Assembly: GCA_037445185.1 (NCBI GenBank) | Contig: JBBIKZ010000015.1 | Location: forward strand, 1 to 32,023 | From: JANWZL01 sp037445185 | GTDB taxonomy: Bacteria > Pseudomonadota > Gammaproteobacteria > Burkholderiales > Thiobacillaceae | DNA: 32,023 nt | Reading direction: 5' to 3' | In this document: positions 1 to 7,753 of the stretch, one piece after another | How the letters are laid out: every line of letters begins with the position of its first letter | Position numbering within the stretch: position 1 is the stretch's first letter | The notes under the pieces: generated by a model | What the model was told of the DNA's origin: nothing | Databases searched by the model: none | The model's input: the letters and a program-made list of their open reading frames with translations, nothing else | Made by a program: the position numbers and the translations under genes

Positions 1-222
1 CAACCGGTTCTTCACCCAGGTGTCGCTTCGTGTACCACCTTCCCGCTTGTACCAGGCATGAAAGTGCTTGACACCCCACCCCGCATGCCGGCTGCGGTCG
101 TGCTGCACCACCGCCATCACCTCATCGGCCGGCGCCAGGCCGACACGCCATACCGGCGGCTGGCACTGTGGCTGCGCCGAGTTTCGCCTGGAAAGTGGTG
201 GTGTTACCAGTCTCGTTGTCAT
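1..222 (-). CDS. Probable transposase fragment, runs off the left edge
   Basis: A reading frame on the minus strand is open from about position 405 to position 1 and has no stop inside the window. Between about 1 and 150 it reads like the DNA-binding segment of a DDE-type transposase: the residues VKHFHAWY are followed by an S-x-TWVKNRL helix, a pattern I associate with ISNCY-like transposases. Upstream of that the resemblance fades, so the 5' part may be decayed or not coding. The start given (ATG at 222) is only the nearest plausible one; an ATG at 282 is also in frame. The catalytic domain would lie outside the window. The family assignment is from memory and is weak. Confidence 0.4.
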   Translation of the reverse strand, partial: MTTRLVTPPLSRRNSAQPQCQPPVWRVGLAPADEVMAVVQHDRSRHAGWGVKHFHAWYKREGGTRSDTWVKNRL

Positions 223-386
223 TCCTCGCCGCAGGGCGTGTGCCTGCGACCTTGCTGCGAATGGGCCTGTGGTCCATTCCATGTCAAGCCCGTGATCGGC
301 ACGATGTGCTGTACCGCGGCTTGTGGCCGGTCGCGCAAGCCACCGCGCCCGTCGACATTGCGGGTGCGTACAACCGTGGTTTCCGG

Positions 387-444
387 TTGACAGGTATGAG
401 GTCAGCTATATATACTGCGTCTATGATTTAGATTTATTCTAAAT
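387..444 (+). promoter_or_regulatory. Sigma70 promoter with overlapping 19-bp dyad operator before rubrerythrin
   Basis: TTGACA at 387-392 and TATACT at 411-416 are separated by 18 bp, a near-consensus sigma70 promoter. Just downstream of the -10 lies ATTTAGA-TTTAT-TCTAAAT (426-444), a perfect 7-bp inverted repeat with a 5-bp spacer. Read as 9-1-9 it has one mismatched pair, and its size and AT-richness resemble Fur/PerR-type boxes. The dyad would cover the transcription start (about 423), which suits a repressor. The regulator's identity is inferred; only promoter and dyad are seen. Confidence 0.7.
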
Positions 445-496
445 ATCCCGTACCCCTGGCGCGGGTAATCTGCCAGGACAACATTGATAGGAGAGC

Positions 497-919
497 ATGA
501 TGCAACTGAAAGGATCGAAGACCGAAGAGAACCTGAAGTATGCCTTTGCCGGTGAGTCGCAGGCCAACCGCCGCTACCTGTATTTCGCGGCCAAGGCCGA
601 TGTCGAGGGCTACAACGACGTGGCGGCCCTGTTCCGTTCCACCGCCGAGGGCGAGACCGGCCATGCGCATGGTCACCTGGAGTATCTGGAGGCCTGTGGC
701 GATCCGGCCACGGGGCTGCCCTTCGGCTCCACCGTCGACAACCTGAAGGCCGCCGTCGCCGGCGAGACCCACGAGTACACCGACATGTACCCGGGCATGG
801 CCAAGACCGCCCGCGAGGAAGGCTTCGACGAGATCGCGGACTGGTTCGAGACCCTGGCCAAGGCGGAGCGTTCCCACGCCAACCGCTACCAGAAGGCCTT
901 GAACGAGCTGGGCGCCTGA
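497..919 (+). CDS. Rubrerythrin-family diiron protein (no rubredoxin domain)
   Basis: This 140-residue protein is a single ferritin-like four-helix domain of the rubrerythrin family. Family members use a diiron site to reduce hydrogen peroxide in the cytoplasm. Likely ligands are E20, E53 and H56 in EGETGH, E90 or E93 in GETHEY, and E124 and H127 in AERSH. The C-terminal rubredoxin domain with its two CxxC pairs is missing, so it is the short form and needs an external electron donor. Two ATGs are adjacent (497 and 500). AGGAG at 489-493 is only 3 nt from the first but 6 nt from the second, so translation may begin at 500. The gene follows a strong promoter with an operator-like dyad and precedes an Fe-S protein and DUF3501, a set that recurs in proteobacteria. 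Confidence 0.95.
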   Translation: MMQLKGSKTEENLKYAFAGESQANRRYLYFAAKADVEGYNDVAALFRSTAEGETGHAHGHLEYLEACGDPATGLPFGSTVDNLKAAVAGETHEYTDMYPGMAKTAREEGFDEIADWFETLAKAERSHANRYQKALNELGA

Positions 920-1003
920 GCCACGCCCGCCTGCCGCCACCTGGGCCGTTGCAAGACCGACAAGGTCGCGCGGCGACCCGGGCGCGGCAAGACAAGGCCG
1001 GTG

Positions 1004-1022
1004 CCTCCCCAAAGCGGGGAGG
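1004..1022 (+). other. GC hairpin in the rubrerythrin - Fe-S protein gap
   Basis: CCTCCCC-AAAGC-GGGGAGG forms a perfect 7-bp stem with a 5-nt loop in the 192-bp gap after rubrerythrin. No T-run follows, so it is not a classical terminator. It could stabilise the upstream transcript or act as an mRNA processing point between a strongly and a weakly expressed gene. Function is inferred. Confidence 0.4.
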
Positions 1023-1111
1023 GCTCTGCAGTGGGGTTGCGCCGCCGTCTCACTGCCAAGCCCGCACAAGACCCGGGCCCCACACCCGTCTCTAAAACAA
1101 AGGAATCGACC

Positions 1112-2446
1112 ATGGCCACACCCATTCGCGAAGGCAGCCTGGAGGCGCCCACCCGTCACCCGCTCGACTGGCAGAATCCCGACTTCTACGACGAGGCGTC
1201 GCTGTTCAAGGAGATGGAGCGGGTGTTCGACATCTGCCATGGCTGCCGGCGCTGTGTCTCCCTGTGCCAGTCCTTCCCGACCCTGTTCGACCTGGTGGAT
1301 GCCTCCGAGTCGATGGAGGTCGACGGGGTGAAAAAGGAGGACTACTGGAAGGTGGTGGAGCACTGCTATCTGTGCGATCTGTGCTACATGACCAAGTGTC
1401 CTTATGTGCCGCCGCACGAGTGGAACGTCGATTTCCCGCATCTCATGCTGCGGGCCAAGGCCTGGCACTTCAAGAACCGCCCGACCAAGCTGCGCGACCG
1501 GGTGCTCACCAGCACGGACAAAGTCGGCAGCCTCGTCGGCATCCCGGTGGTGGCGCAGACGGTGAACGCCGTTAACAAGGTGGGGGTGGCGCGCAAGGCG
1601 CTGGAGTCGGTCGCTGGCATCCACAGCGAGGCCTGGCTGCCGGAATTCGTGAGCCGGCCCTTGCGCAGCCGGCTCAAGCGGTTGCCGGACGACACGCCCG
1701 GCGAGCCGGCTGGTAGGACCCGCGGCAAGGTGGCCCTGTTCGCCACCTGCTTTATCAACCGCAACGAGCCCGGGCCGGGCGAGGACCTGGTGGCAGTGTT
1801 CGAGCACAACGGCATCCCCGTGACCCTGGCCGAGAAGGAGCGCTGCTGCGGCATGCCCAAGCTGGAGCTGGGCGACTTGGAGACGGTGCGCGCGCTCAAG
1901 GAGGTGAACATCCCGCAGCTTGCGCGCCTGGTCGACGCGGGCTGGGACCTCACCGCCCTCATCCCCTCCTGTGTGCTGATGTTCAAGCAGGAGCTGCCGC
2001 TCATGTTCCCGGACGACCCCGAGGTGCAGAAGGTGAAGGCGGCCTTCTACGACCCCTTCGAATACCTGATGCTGCGCCACAAGCAAGGCAAGCTCAAGAC
2101 CGATTTCAAACAGGGCCTGGGCAAGGTCGCCTATCATGCCGCCTGCCACCAGCGGGTGCAGAACATCGGCCCCAAGACCAAGGAACTGCTGAGCCTGATC
2201 CCCGGTACCGAGATCGAGGCGATCGAGCGCTGCTCCGGCCACGACGGCACCTATGCCATGAAGAAGGAGTTTCACGCCTCCGCCATGAAGATCGTCAAGC
2301 CGGTGGTGGGGCGGGTCAACCAGACCCGACCCGATCACTATGGTTCGGACTGCGCCATGGCCGGGCATCACATCGGCCACGCCCGCGCCGATGGCAGCCA
2401 GCCCGAACACCCCATCACCCTGTTACGCAAGGCCTACGGACTTTGA
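1112..2446 (+). CDS. Heterodisulfide reductase-related Fe-S protein (GlpC/HdrD-like, CCG domains)
   Basis: The 444-residue protein has two N-terminal [4Fe-4S] motifs: C42, C45, C48, C52 (CHGCRRC) and C85, C88, C91, C96 (CYLCDLC, then a CP). Two cysteine-rich CCG-type domains follow: C213, C245, C246 and C287 in the first, C345, C374 (CSG rather than CCG) and C414 in the second. The layout matches GlpC and HdrD, which pass electrons to membrane carriers or reduce disulfides. No FAD domain and no membrane segment are visible. Between rubrerythrin and DUF3501 it is a plausible electron donor to the rubrerythrin; that is inference. The ATG at 1112 is chosen because AGGAA (1101-1105) lies 6 nt before it; the open frame extends 37 codons upstream, but that stretch is not protein-like and contains a hairpin. 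Confidence 0.9.
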   Translation: MATPIREGSLEAPTRHPLDWQNPDFYDEASLFKEMERVFDICHGCRRCVSLCQSFPTLFDLVDASESMEVDGVKKEDYWKVVEHCYLCDLCYMTKCPYVPPHEWNVDFPHLMLRAKAWHFKNRPTKLRDRVLTSTDKVGSLVGIPVVAQTVNAVNKVGVARKALESVAGIHSEAWLPEFVSRPLRSRLKRLPDDTPGEPAGRTRGKVALFATCFINRNEPGPGEDLVAVFEHNGIPVTLAEKERCCGMPKLELGDLETVRALKEVNIPQLARLVDAGWDLTALIPSCVLMFKQELPLMFPDDPEVQKVKAAFYDPFEYLMLRHKQGKLKTDFKQGLGKVAYHAACHQRVQNIGPKTKELLSLIPGTEIEAIERCSGHDGTYAMKKEFHASAMKIVKPVVGRVNQTRPDHYGSDCAMAGHHIGHARADGSQPEHPITLLRKAYGL

Positions 2447-2462
2447 CGAGGAGCCTGAACCC

Positions 2463-3038
2463 ATGCTGACCCGTGCCGACCTCTACAGCCTGGAACAATA
2501 CGCCCAGGTGCGCAAGGACTTCCGCGCCAAGGTGATCGAACACAAAAAGAACCGGCGTCTGGCCCTGGGCGAGCACGCCGCGCTCTATTTCGAGGACAAG
2601 CTCACCATCCAGTACCAGATCCAGGAGATGCTGCGCATCGAGCGCATCTTCGAGCCCGAGGGCATACAGGCGGAACTCGACGTCTATAATCCACTCATCC
2701 CGGATGGCAGCAACTGGAAGGCGAGCTTCATGCTGGAGTATCCTGACCTGGAGGAGCGCCGTCGCGCCCTGGCCCGTCTGGTGGGCATAGAACAGAAGGT
2801 GTGGATGCAGGTGGAGGGGTTCGACAAGGTGCATCCCATCGCCAACGAGGACCTGGATCGCAGCACGCCGGACAAGACCGCCTCGGTGCACTTCATGCGT
2901 TTCGAGCTCACGCCGGCGATGGTGGCCGCAGTCAAGGGAGGCGCGGCGATCCTGGCCGGCATCGACCACTCAGACTACCGTGTCGAGGTGACGGTGCCCG
3001 AGAACGTGCGCGCGTCGCTGGCGGCCGATCTCGCCTGA
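2463..3038 (+). CDS. DUF3501 family protein
   Basis: This 191-residue soluble protein matches what I know of DUF3501: an N-terminal helical part with the basic KVIEHKKNRR segment, followed by LTIQYQIQEMLRIERIF and a mixed alpha/beta C-terminal part. No catalytic motif is visible and the biochemical role is unknown. It starts 16 nt after the stop of the Fe-S protein gene, with GAGGAG (2448-2453) 9 nt before its ATG, so the two are co-transcribed. The rubrerythrin, Fe-S protein and DUF3501 trio is a recurring neighbourhood, which suggests a joint role in peroxide detoxification or redox repair. An in-frame extension to 2340 overlaps the upstream gene and lacks a ribosome site. Confidence 0.88.
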   Translation: MLTRADLYSLEQYAQVRKDFRAKVIEHKKNRRLALGEHAALYFEDKLTIQYQIQEMLRIERIFEPEGIQAELDVYNPLIPDGSNWKASFMLEYPDLEERRRALARLVGIEQKVWMQVEGFDKVHPIANEDLDRSTPDKTASVHFMRFELTPAMVAAVKGGAAILAGIDHSDYRVEVTVPENVRASLAADLA

Positions 3039-3086
3039 TCCTGACACGGCGGCCGCGGCCGCCAGGCAACACGAAGGGGGAACGTG

Positions 3087-4283
3087 ATGCTGCAGGAGGT
3101 ATTGCTCAAACAGGCCCGCAGCCGGCTGGCGGGTCTGCCGCTCGCGGTCGAATTCTGGAACGGCGAGCGCATCACCGCCCCGGCGGCCCTGGTGCGGCTG
3201 CGCGTCAACACCGCCCGCGCCCTGCGTGTGCTCGCCAACCCCAGCATGGGCGGCCTGGCCCGTGCCTACGTCGAAGGCTGGATCGACCTGGAGGGCAGGG
3301 CGCAGGATATCCTGGAGCTGGGCCGCACCCTGTGCCGGACCGAGGCCCACCCGACGGGGCATCGCGTCGATTGGCGCTGGTGGCGCCACACGCGCAGCCG
3401 CGACCGGCGCAACATCAGCTACCACTACGACGTCTCCAACGACTTCTACGGCCTGTGGCTGGACAAAAACCGGGTCTACTCCTGCGCCTATTTCGAACAG
3501 GGCGACGAGGATCTGGACACCGCCCAGGAAAAGAAGCTCGACCTCATCTGCCGCAAACTGATGCTCAAACCCGGCGAGCGTCTGCTCGACATCGGCTGCG
3601 GCTGGGGTGGGCTCATCATGTGGGCGGCCGAGCACTATGGCGTGCGCGCGCTGGGTGTGACCCTCTCCAACGACCAGTATGCTTATGTGCAGGAGGAGAT
3701 CGGGCGGCGGGGGCTGGCCGGTCAGGTCGAGGTGCGGCTCATGGACTACCGCGACGTGCCGGAGGATCAACCTTTCGACAAGATCGCCAGCGTGGGCATG
3801 TTCGAGCACGTCGGCCGCATGAACCTGCCGGCCTATTTCGGCAAGATCCATCGGCTGCTCAGGCCCGGCGGGCTGGTGATGAACCATGGCATCACCTCGG
3901 TCGGCATCGACAGCAAGGGGCTGGGCAGTGACATCTCGGCGTTCGTCGATGACTACGTCTTCCCCGGCGGGGAGCTCACGCATGTGGCGCACGTCATCCG
4001 CGAGGTGGCGGCCGCCGGCATCGAGCCCCTGGACGCCGAGAACCTGCGCCCGCACTATGCCAGGACGCTGTGGAGCTGGGTGGAGCGGCTGGAAGCCAGG
4101 CAGGGCGAGGCCCGGGCCCTGATCGGTGAGCAGAAATACCGCATCTGGCGCATCTATATGGCAGGTTCTGCCTATGCCTTCGCGCACAACTGGCTGGCCC
4201 TGTTCCAGGTCCTTGGGGGCAGGCCCTTGGAGGGCGGGCGGCAGGAATATCCCTTCACCCGGCGCCACGTCTATTGCGGGTGA
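3087..4283 (+). CDS. cfa: Cyclopropane-fatty-acyl-phospholipid synthase family methyltransferase
   Basis: The protein (398 residues) is an SAM-dependent enzyme of the CFA synthase/mycolic acid cyclopropane synthase family, which adds a methylene group across double bonds of membrane phospholipid acyl chains. The N-terminal lipid-binding part is followed by YHYDVSNDFY, YSCAYF, the SAM-binding loop LLDIGCGWGGL (about 165-175) and MFEHVG, all hallmarks of the family. It ends with a conserved tail like other family members of about 400 residues. A GTG at 3084 is directly before the ATG at 3087; AAGGGGG at 3074-3080 is better spaced for the ATG. It follows DUF3501 by 48 nt on the same strand and is probably part of the same transcript, fitting a membrane stress response. 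The exact lipid product cannot be told from sequence. Confidence 0.9.
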   Translation: MLQEVLLKQARSRLAGLPLAVEFWNGERITAPAALVRLRVNTARALRVLANPSMGGLARAYVEGWIDLEGRAQDILELGRTLCRTEAHPTGHRVDWRWWRHTRSRDRRNISYHYDVSNDFYGLWLDKNRVYSCAYFEQGDEDLDTAQEKKLDLICRKLMLKPGERLLDIGCGWGGLIMWAAEHYGVRALGVTLSNDQYAYVQEEIGRRGLAGQVEVRLMDYRDVPEDQPFDKIASVGMFEHVGRMNLPAYFGKIHRLLRPGGLVMNHGITSVGIDSKGLGSDISAFVDDYVFPGGELTHVAHVIREVAAAGIEPLDAENLRPHYARTLWSWVERLEARQGEARALIGEQKYRIWRIYMAGSAYAFAHNWLALFQVLGGRPLEGGRQEYPFTRRHVYCG

Positions 4284-4338
4284 GGCGTCAGGGCCGGGAG
4301 GGGTAGAATAAGCCCTTCCCAGCCACAGGCCTGCCGCC

Positions 4339-4878
4339 ATGCGTGCGCTCCTCACCGCGACCCTGATCCTCGCCTTGCCGTCTGCCCTGGCCGGCTGGGG
4401 CGACTTCGAATACGACTTCGACGAGGACAAAAAGCCCTGGCAGGAGGTGCAGGCCCAGCTCCCTGTCTATCCGCGGGCGGATCGTCTGATCCCGTTCGCG
4501 GTGAGTGCCGCGAGCCGCAATCGGTACTATCTCGACGAGGCCTCCCTGTCGGTGGGGGAGGACGGGGTGGTGCGCTACACGGTGGTCGTGCGCACGCCCG
4601 GCGGGGCGGAGAATGTCAGCTTCGAAGGCATGCGCTGCGAGACCGGTGAGCGCAAGCGCTATGCCTTCGGCCAGCCCGACGGCCAGGGCGGCGGTGAGTG
4701 GCGCCGCAACCGCCACGCCCGCTGGGAGCCCATCCAGGTGCGCCAGGCCACCGGCTATCACCGCGAGCTGTTCTACCACTACCTGTGCACGGTGGAAGGC
4801 AAGGGCGACCTCGCCGCCATCCGCCGCTATCTCAAGCAAGGCGGGCTCTATCGCAACGACGAAGGCGGCGTACGCTAA
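4339..4878 (+). CDS. CNP1-like family secreted protein
   Basis: The 179-residue protein begins with a clear Sec signal peptide (MRALLTATLILALPSALA, cleavage expected after ALA at about 18), so the mature protein is periplasmic. The mature part starts WGDFEYDFDEDKKPW and continues with PVYPRADRLIPF and SRNRYYLDEASLSVG, which I recognise as the CNP1-like family (cryptic neisserial protein 1), found mainly in Betaproteobacteria. Its function is unknown. Two cysteines lie in the C-terminal half. It follows the cfa gene by 55 nt and closes the plus-strand block; the next gene is convergent. Confidence 0.8.
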   Translation: MRALLTATLILALPSALAGWGDFEYDFDEDKKPWQEVQAQLPVYPRADRLIPFAVSAASRNRYYLDEASLSVGEDGVVRYTVVVRTPGGAENVSFEGMRCETGERKRYAFGQPDGQGGGEWRRNRHARWEPIQVRQATGYHRELFYHYLCTVEGKGDLAAIRRYLKQGGLYRNDEGGVR

Positions 4879-5002
4879 CCGCTCATGACCGTCAGGCCGC
4901 CCCTGCGCATGACAGCGACGTTGATAGCCTGAACGGTTCCCTCCGCCGCAACCCCTGCCCCGCAGGCGGGGGGCTGGGATGCCGGCTCGCGCCGAACTTA
5001 CG

Positions 5003-5560
5003 CTAACCGTTCAGCGCCGCCGGCCGTTGGGCGAGACCGAGCCGGTGCACCACCCAGCCGAGGGCCAGGTAGAGCGCCGTGCTGCCCAGGTAGGGCGGGT
5101 AGTATTGCACGACCCGCCCGGCGTATTCGGCCAGGGGCATGGCCTCGAAGTGACCCGAGTAGGCCCAGTAGGTCAGATTGGAAATGACGAAGGCCGCGGT
5201 GGTGGCGACCGCCCCCACCGTAGCGAAGGCCAGCACCCCTGGCTGCGCCGCATGCGCCAGCCAGCGGCCGGCGAGCCACATCAGCGCATAGGTCGGCACC
5301 AGCCCCCAGTAGGCGGGCGTGAGGCACCAGCCGGCCTCGGTGGCCGTGCGGGCGAGCAGCACGTCGATGGCGAAGGCTGAGGCCATCAGCGCGGCGAAAT
5401 GGCCGAGCCCCCAGGCCCGGGCACATCCCAGCCACAGCCCGCCGAGCAGGAAGACCGCCAGCGAGGCGTCCGGCAGGCTGACGGCGCTGCCGAAGTGGCC
5501 CCAGCGGGTGAGGGCGAGCAGGGCCAGAAGGGACAGGAACAGGGCGTGGCGGTGGCGCAT
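5003..5560 (-). CDS. Small membrane protein, likely ECF-type or DUF6580-like, B12-linked
   Basis: The 185-residue protein is very hydrophobic, with about five membrane segments (roughly 5-18, 35-75, 85-105, 108-130 and 155-175). Its layout, with a TPAYWGLVPTYALMWLAGRWL segment split by helices and an ISNLTYWAYSG motif, resembles DUF6580/ECF-type substrate-binding membrane proteins, but this is a resemblance by eye. AAGGAG sits 7 nt before the ATG at 5560. The gene lies 65 nt downstream of the BtuB-like receptor behind a cobalamin riboswitch, so co-regulation by B12 is likely. I infer a role in moving cobalamin or a precursor across the inner membrane, since no btuCDF genes are nearby. Confidence 0.6.
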   Translation of the reverse strand: MRHRHALFLSLLALLALTRWGHFGSAVSLPDASLAVFLLGGLWLGCARAWGLGHFAALMASAFAIDVLLARTATEAGWCLTPAYWGLVPTYALMWLAGRWLAHAAQPGVLAFATVGAVATTAAFVISNLTYWAYSGHFEAMPLAEYAGRVVQYYPPYLGSTALYLALGWVVHRLGLAQRPAALNG

Positions 5561-5625
5561 GGCGGCTCCTTGGCTGGTAGTGTCGGGTCAGCGACGGGAC
5601 ATTTTACTCCGCTCTCGTCGCGCGC

Positions 5626-7464
5626 TCAGAAGGTCCACTCCAGCTGCACGAGGCCACTGCGGCCGGGGGTCTGATAGCCGTGCGCGAGGCTGTAGTCGCG
5701 GTCGAACAGATTGTCGATGCGTAGCCGCGCGTGCACGGCGTCGCTCAGCCGGTATTCGCCGCTGATGTTCACCACGCTGTAGCCCGGCAGGCGCACGCGG
5801 CTGAAGGCGGTGGCGTGGATGTCCTCGCGCGCGCCCGAGGCCTTGACCTCGGCGGCAAATGTGAGCGGGCCCGCCGTGCGGCGCAGCTGCAGGCTGCCCA
5901 GGCGTTTCGCCCGCCGCAAAAGCGGCTGTCCGGTCGCGGCGTTGCGCGCATCCTGCAGGGTGAGGCCCGCCTGCAGCTCCCACCCTCCCAGACGGCCGCG
6001 CAGGGATGCCTCCCAGCCATCGCTGCGCGCGCGGTCGAGATTGACGAGCCCGGTCGGCCAGACGTAGACGATGAGATCGCGCGTGCGGGTGTCGAAATAC
6101 ACGAGGCGTGTCTCCAGCCCTGCGGTGCCAGCCTGAAGGCCGATCTCCCGGCTGCGCGCCTTTTCCGGCCGCAGGTTCGGGTTGCCGCCCCAGGCGGGGG
6201 GGGTGTACAGATCGTTGAAGGTCGGCGCACGGAAGGCGGTGCCGGCATTGGCGATCACGCGCAGCCCCGGCCGCAGCGCATAGGCATACCCGGCCGACCA
6301 GGTGGTGTGGCCGCCGAAGTCGGTGTAGTCGTCATGGCGGGCATCGAGCTGCAGGCCGTGGCGCGCGAATTCGGCCAGATAGCCGATGGTGGCGTGTCTG
6401 ACCTCGCGGGCGGAGCGGGTGTAGGCGTCGTTGCTCGACACCCGCCGCCCGAGCCAGCCCAGGCCCAGGCTGAGCGTCTGTGCGGGTGCGAGCGCGAGCG
6501 TGTTGAGCCAGTCCGCCTGCCGGTTGCGCGTGTGCACCCGGCCGGCCGCTGCGCTGTCGAGGAAGCTATCGAGCGCATCGCGGCTCAGGCCGAGCATGAG
6601 GCGGCTCGTCCAGGCCTCGGTCAAGCGGTTCTCGCTCGTCACCTGCAGGGCGTCCAGGTCCTGCTCGGAGCGGTTCGACCAGGTGCCGTCATACTGCACC
6701 TTGCCGCGGCTGGCCCGCGCGCTGAGGCCCAGGCGCTGCCCGGGCCGCCAGGCATGCTCGAGATTGAGGCTCAGGGTGGTGTTGCGGTAGCCGTCGCGGT
6801 CGGTGTCGGCGGGGGCGAATACGAACGGCGCAGGGATGAACTCGGCGCGGGCGGCGGAGAAGCCATCCTGGTCGAGGTGGGAGACGCCGAGGTGGTAGCG
6901 CGTGGCACCGATCTCTCCGCCGTGGCTTGCCTTGAATTCACGCCGGCCGTAGCTGCCGGCGCCGAGGGCAACCCGTCCGGCCGGGGCACCGGCGCCGCGT
7001 TTGCTGAAGATCTGCACCACGCCGCCGATGGCGTTGGCGCCGTAGAGGGCGCTCACGTTGCCGCGCACGACCTCGATGCGCTCGATGTCGGCGAGCAGGA
7101 GCTGATCGACGGCCGTCGCACCGGTGGTGGCCGAGTCGATGCGCAGCCCATCGAGCAATACCAGGGTCTGATCCGATTCGGCGCCGCGCAAAAAGAGGCT
7201 GGCCTGCGTGCCCAGGCCGCCCGTCTGGGTGATCTCGATGCCGGCGACCTGTCTGAGCAGAGTGGGCAGATCGGGGGCCGCGCTGGCGCGGATGTCGGCC
7301 TCGGTCAGCACCGTTGTGTGGCGCACACTCTGGCTCAGGGTCTGGGGCAGACGGCTGGCCGTCACCACGATCTCGTCGAGCAGGGCATCGTCTGCCGGCG
7401 TGGCAGGGGATAGGTTCAGCAGGATGAGGCCGCAGGTGGCCGCGGCCAGGCGATGGCGTTGCAT
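5626..7464 (-). CDS. btuB: TonB-dependent vitamin B12 receptor, BtuB-like
   Basis: This 612-residue protein has a Sec signal peptide (about 1-24), a TonB box-like DEIVVTASRL just after it, a plug domain (about 40-150, with LRQVAGIEI, SLFLRGAESDQTLVLLDG and VRGNVSALYGANAIGGVV) and a beta-barrel that ends in the usual aromatic residue (LEWTF). It is an outer-membrane receptor driven by TonB-ExbBD. BtuB-like specificity is supported mainly by the cobalamin riboswitch in its leader; the barrel length also fits BtuB. AAGGA lies 6 nt before the ATG at 7464. The small membrane protein downstream is probably co-transcribed. Confidence 0.9.
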   Translation of the reverse strand: MQRHRLAAATCGLILLNLSPATPADDALLDEIVVTASRLPQTLSQSVRHTTVLTEADIRASAAPDLPTLLRQVAGIEITQTGGLGTQASLFLRGAESDQTLVLLDGLRIDSATTGATAVDQLLLADIERIEVVRGNVSALYGANAIGGVVQIFSKRGAGAPAGRVALGAGSYGRREFKASHGGEIGATRYHLGVSHLDQDGFSAARAEFIPAPFVFAPADTDRDGYRNTTLSLNLEHAWRPGQRLGLSARASRGKVQYDGTWSNRSEQDLDALQVTSENRLTEAWTSRLMLGLSRDALDSFLDSAAAGRVHTRNRQADWLNTLALAPAQTLSLGLGWLGRRVSSNDAYTRSAREVRHATIGYLAEFARHGLQLDARHDDYTDFGGHTTWSAGYAYALRPGLRVIANAGTAFRAPTFNDLYTPPAWGGNPNLRPEKARSREIGLQAGTAGLETRLVYFDTRTRDLIVYVWPTGLVNLDRARSDGWEASLRGRLGGWELQAGLTLQDARNAATGQPLLRRAKRLGSLQLRRTAGPLTFAAEVKASGAREDIHATAFSRVRLPGYSVVNISGEYRLSDAVHARLRIDNLFDRDYSLAHGYQTPGRSGLVQLEWTF

Positions 7465-7478
7465 GTCACGTCCTTTCT

Positions 7479-7497
7479 CGCAAGCCCTCCGCTTGCG
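7479..7497 (-). other. Leader hairpin directly before the btuB ribosome site
   Basis: On the minus strand CGCAAGC-GGAGG-GCTTGCG makes a perfect 7-bp stem whose loop is GGAGG. It ends only two to four nt before the AAAGGA ribosome site of btuB. It lies between the riboswitch aptamer and the start codon, so it may belong to the expression platform that controls access to the ribosome site. The hairpin is seen; the regulatory role is inferred. Confidence 0.45.
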
Positions 7498-7574
7498 CTT
7501 GAGCGGGTTGCGGAAGCGGGGGAGAGGACGGACCGGACGGCCGGCGCGCCACGCCCCGCGGCTTCCAGTGGTCG

Positions 7575-7745
7575 TTGACAGGCCGGTATCCGGGCTCGCG
7601 CATGAGGCCAGGTCCGCCTTCCCGGATGCCGCGGCATCCAGTGGCTACGTGGGACCGCCGTGAGGCGCTTACCGTTGCGGGGGCAGCACAGGTCTTGCAC
7701 CTGTTTCCCGTTTAAGCCGAGATCCGAGGATCTCATGCACCGTGT
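7575..7745 (-). promoter_or_regulatory. Cobalamin (AdoCbl) riboswitch
   Basis: On the minus strand the conserved core elements of a B12 riboswitch are present in order: GGGAA followed by GGTGCAA-GACC and GCTGCCCCCGCAACGGTAA (about 7708-7670), then paired arms, and the B12 box AGCCCGGATACCGGCCTGTC (about 7597-7578). The leader runs into btuB after about 110 nt. Such riboswitches turn off transport genes when adenosylcobalamin is plentiful. The outer limits given are estimates. Confidence 0.95.
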
Positions 7746-7753
7746 CGGGCTGG

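Noticed and set aside
58..431. Three overlapping plus-strand small frames, one with a GGWHCGCAEF stretch similar to the start of GFA-type proteins
   Set aside because: The similarity stops after about ten residues, the rest has no family pattern, no ribosome site is present, and the minus strand reads better as a transposase.
434..2410. Long minus-strand frame of 658 codons
   Set aside because: It is antisense to rubrerythrin and the Fe-S protein gene; its composition (rich in Gly, Leu, His, Gln, Val) is what a GC-rich coding strand gives in reverse.
5731..7413. Long plus-strand frame of 560 codons
   Set aside because: Antisense of btuB, with no motifs.
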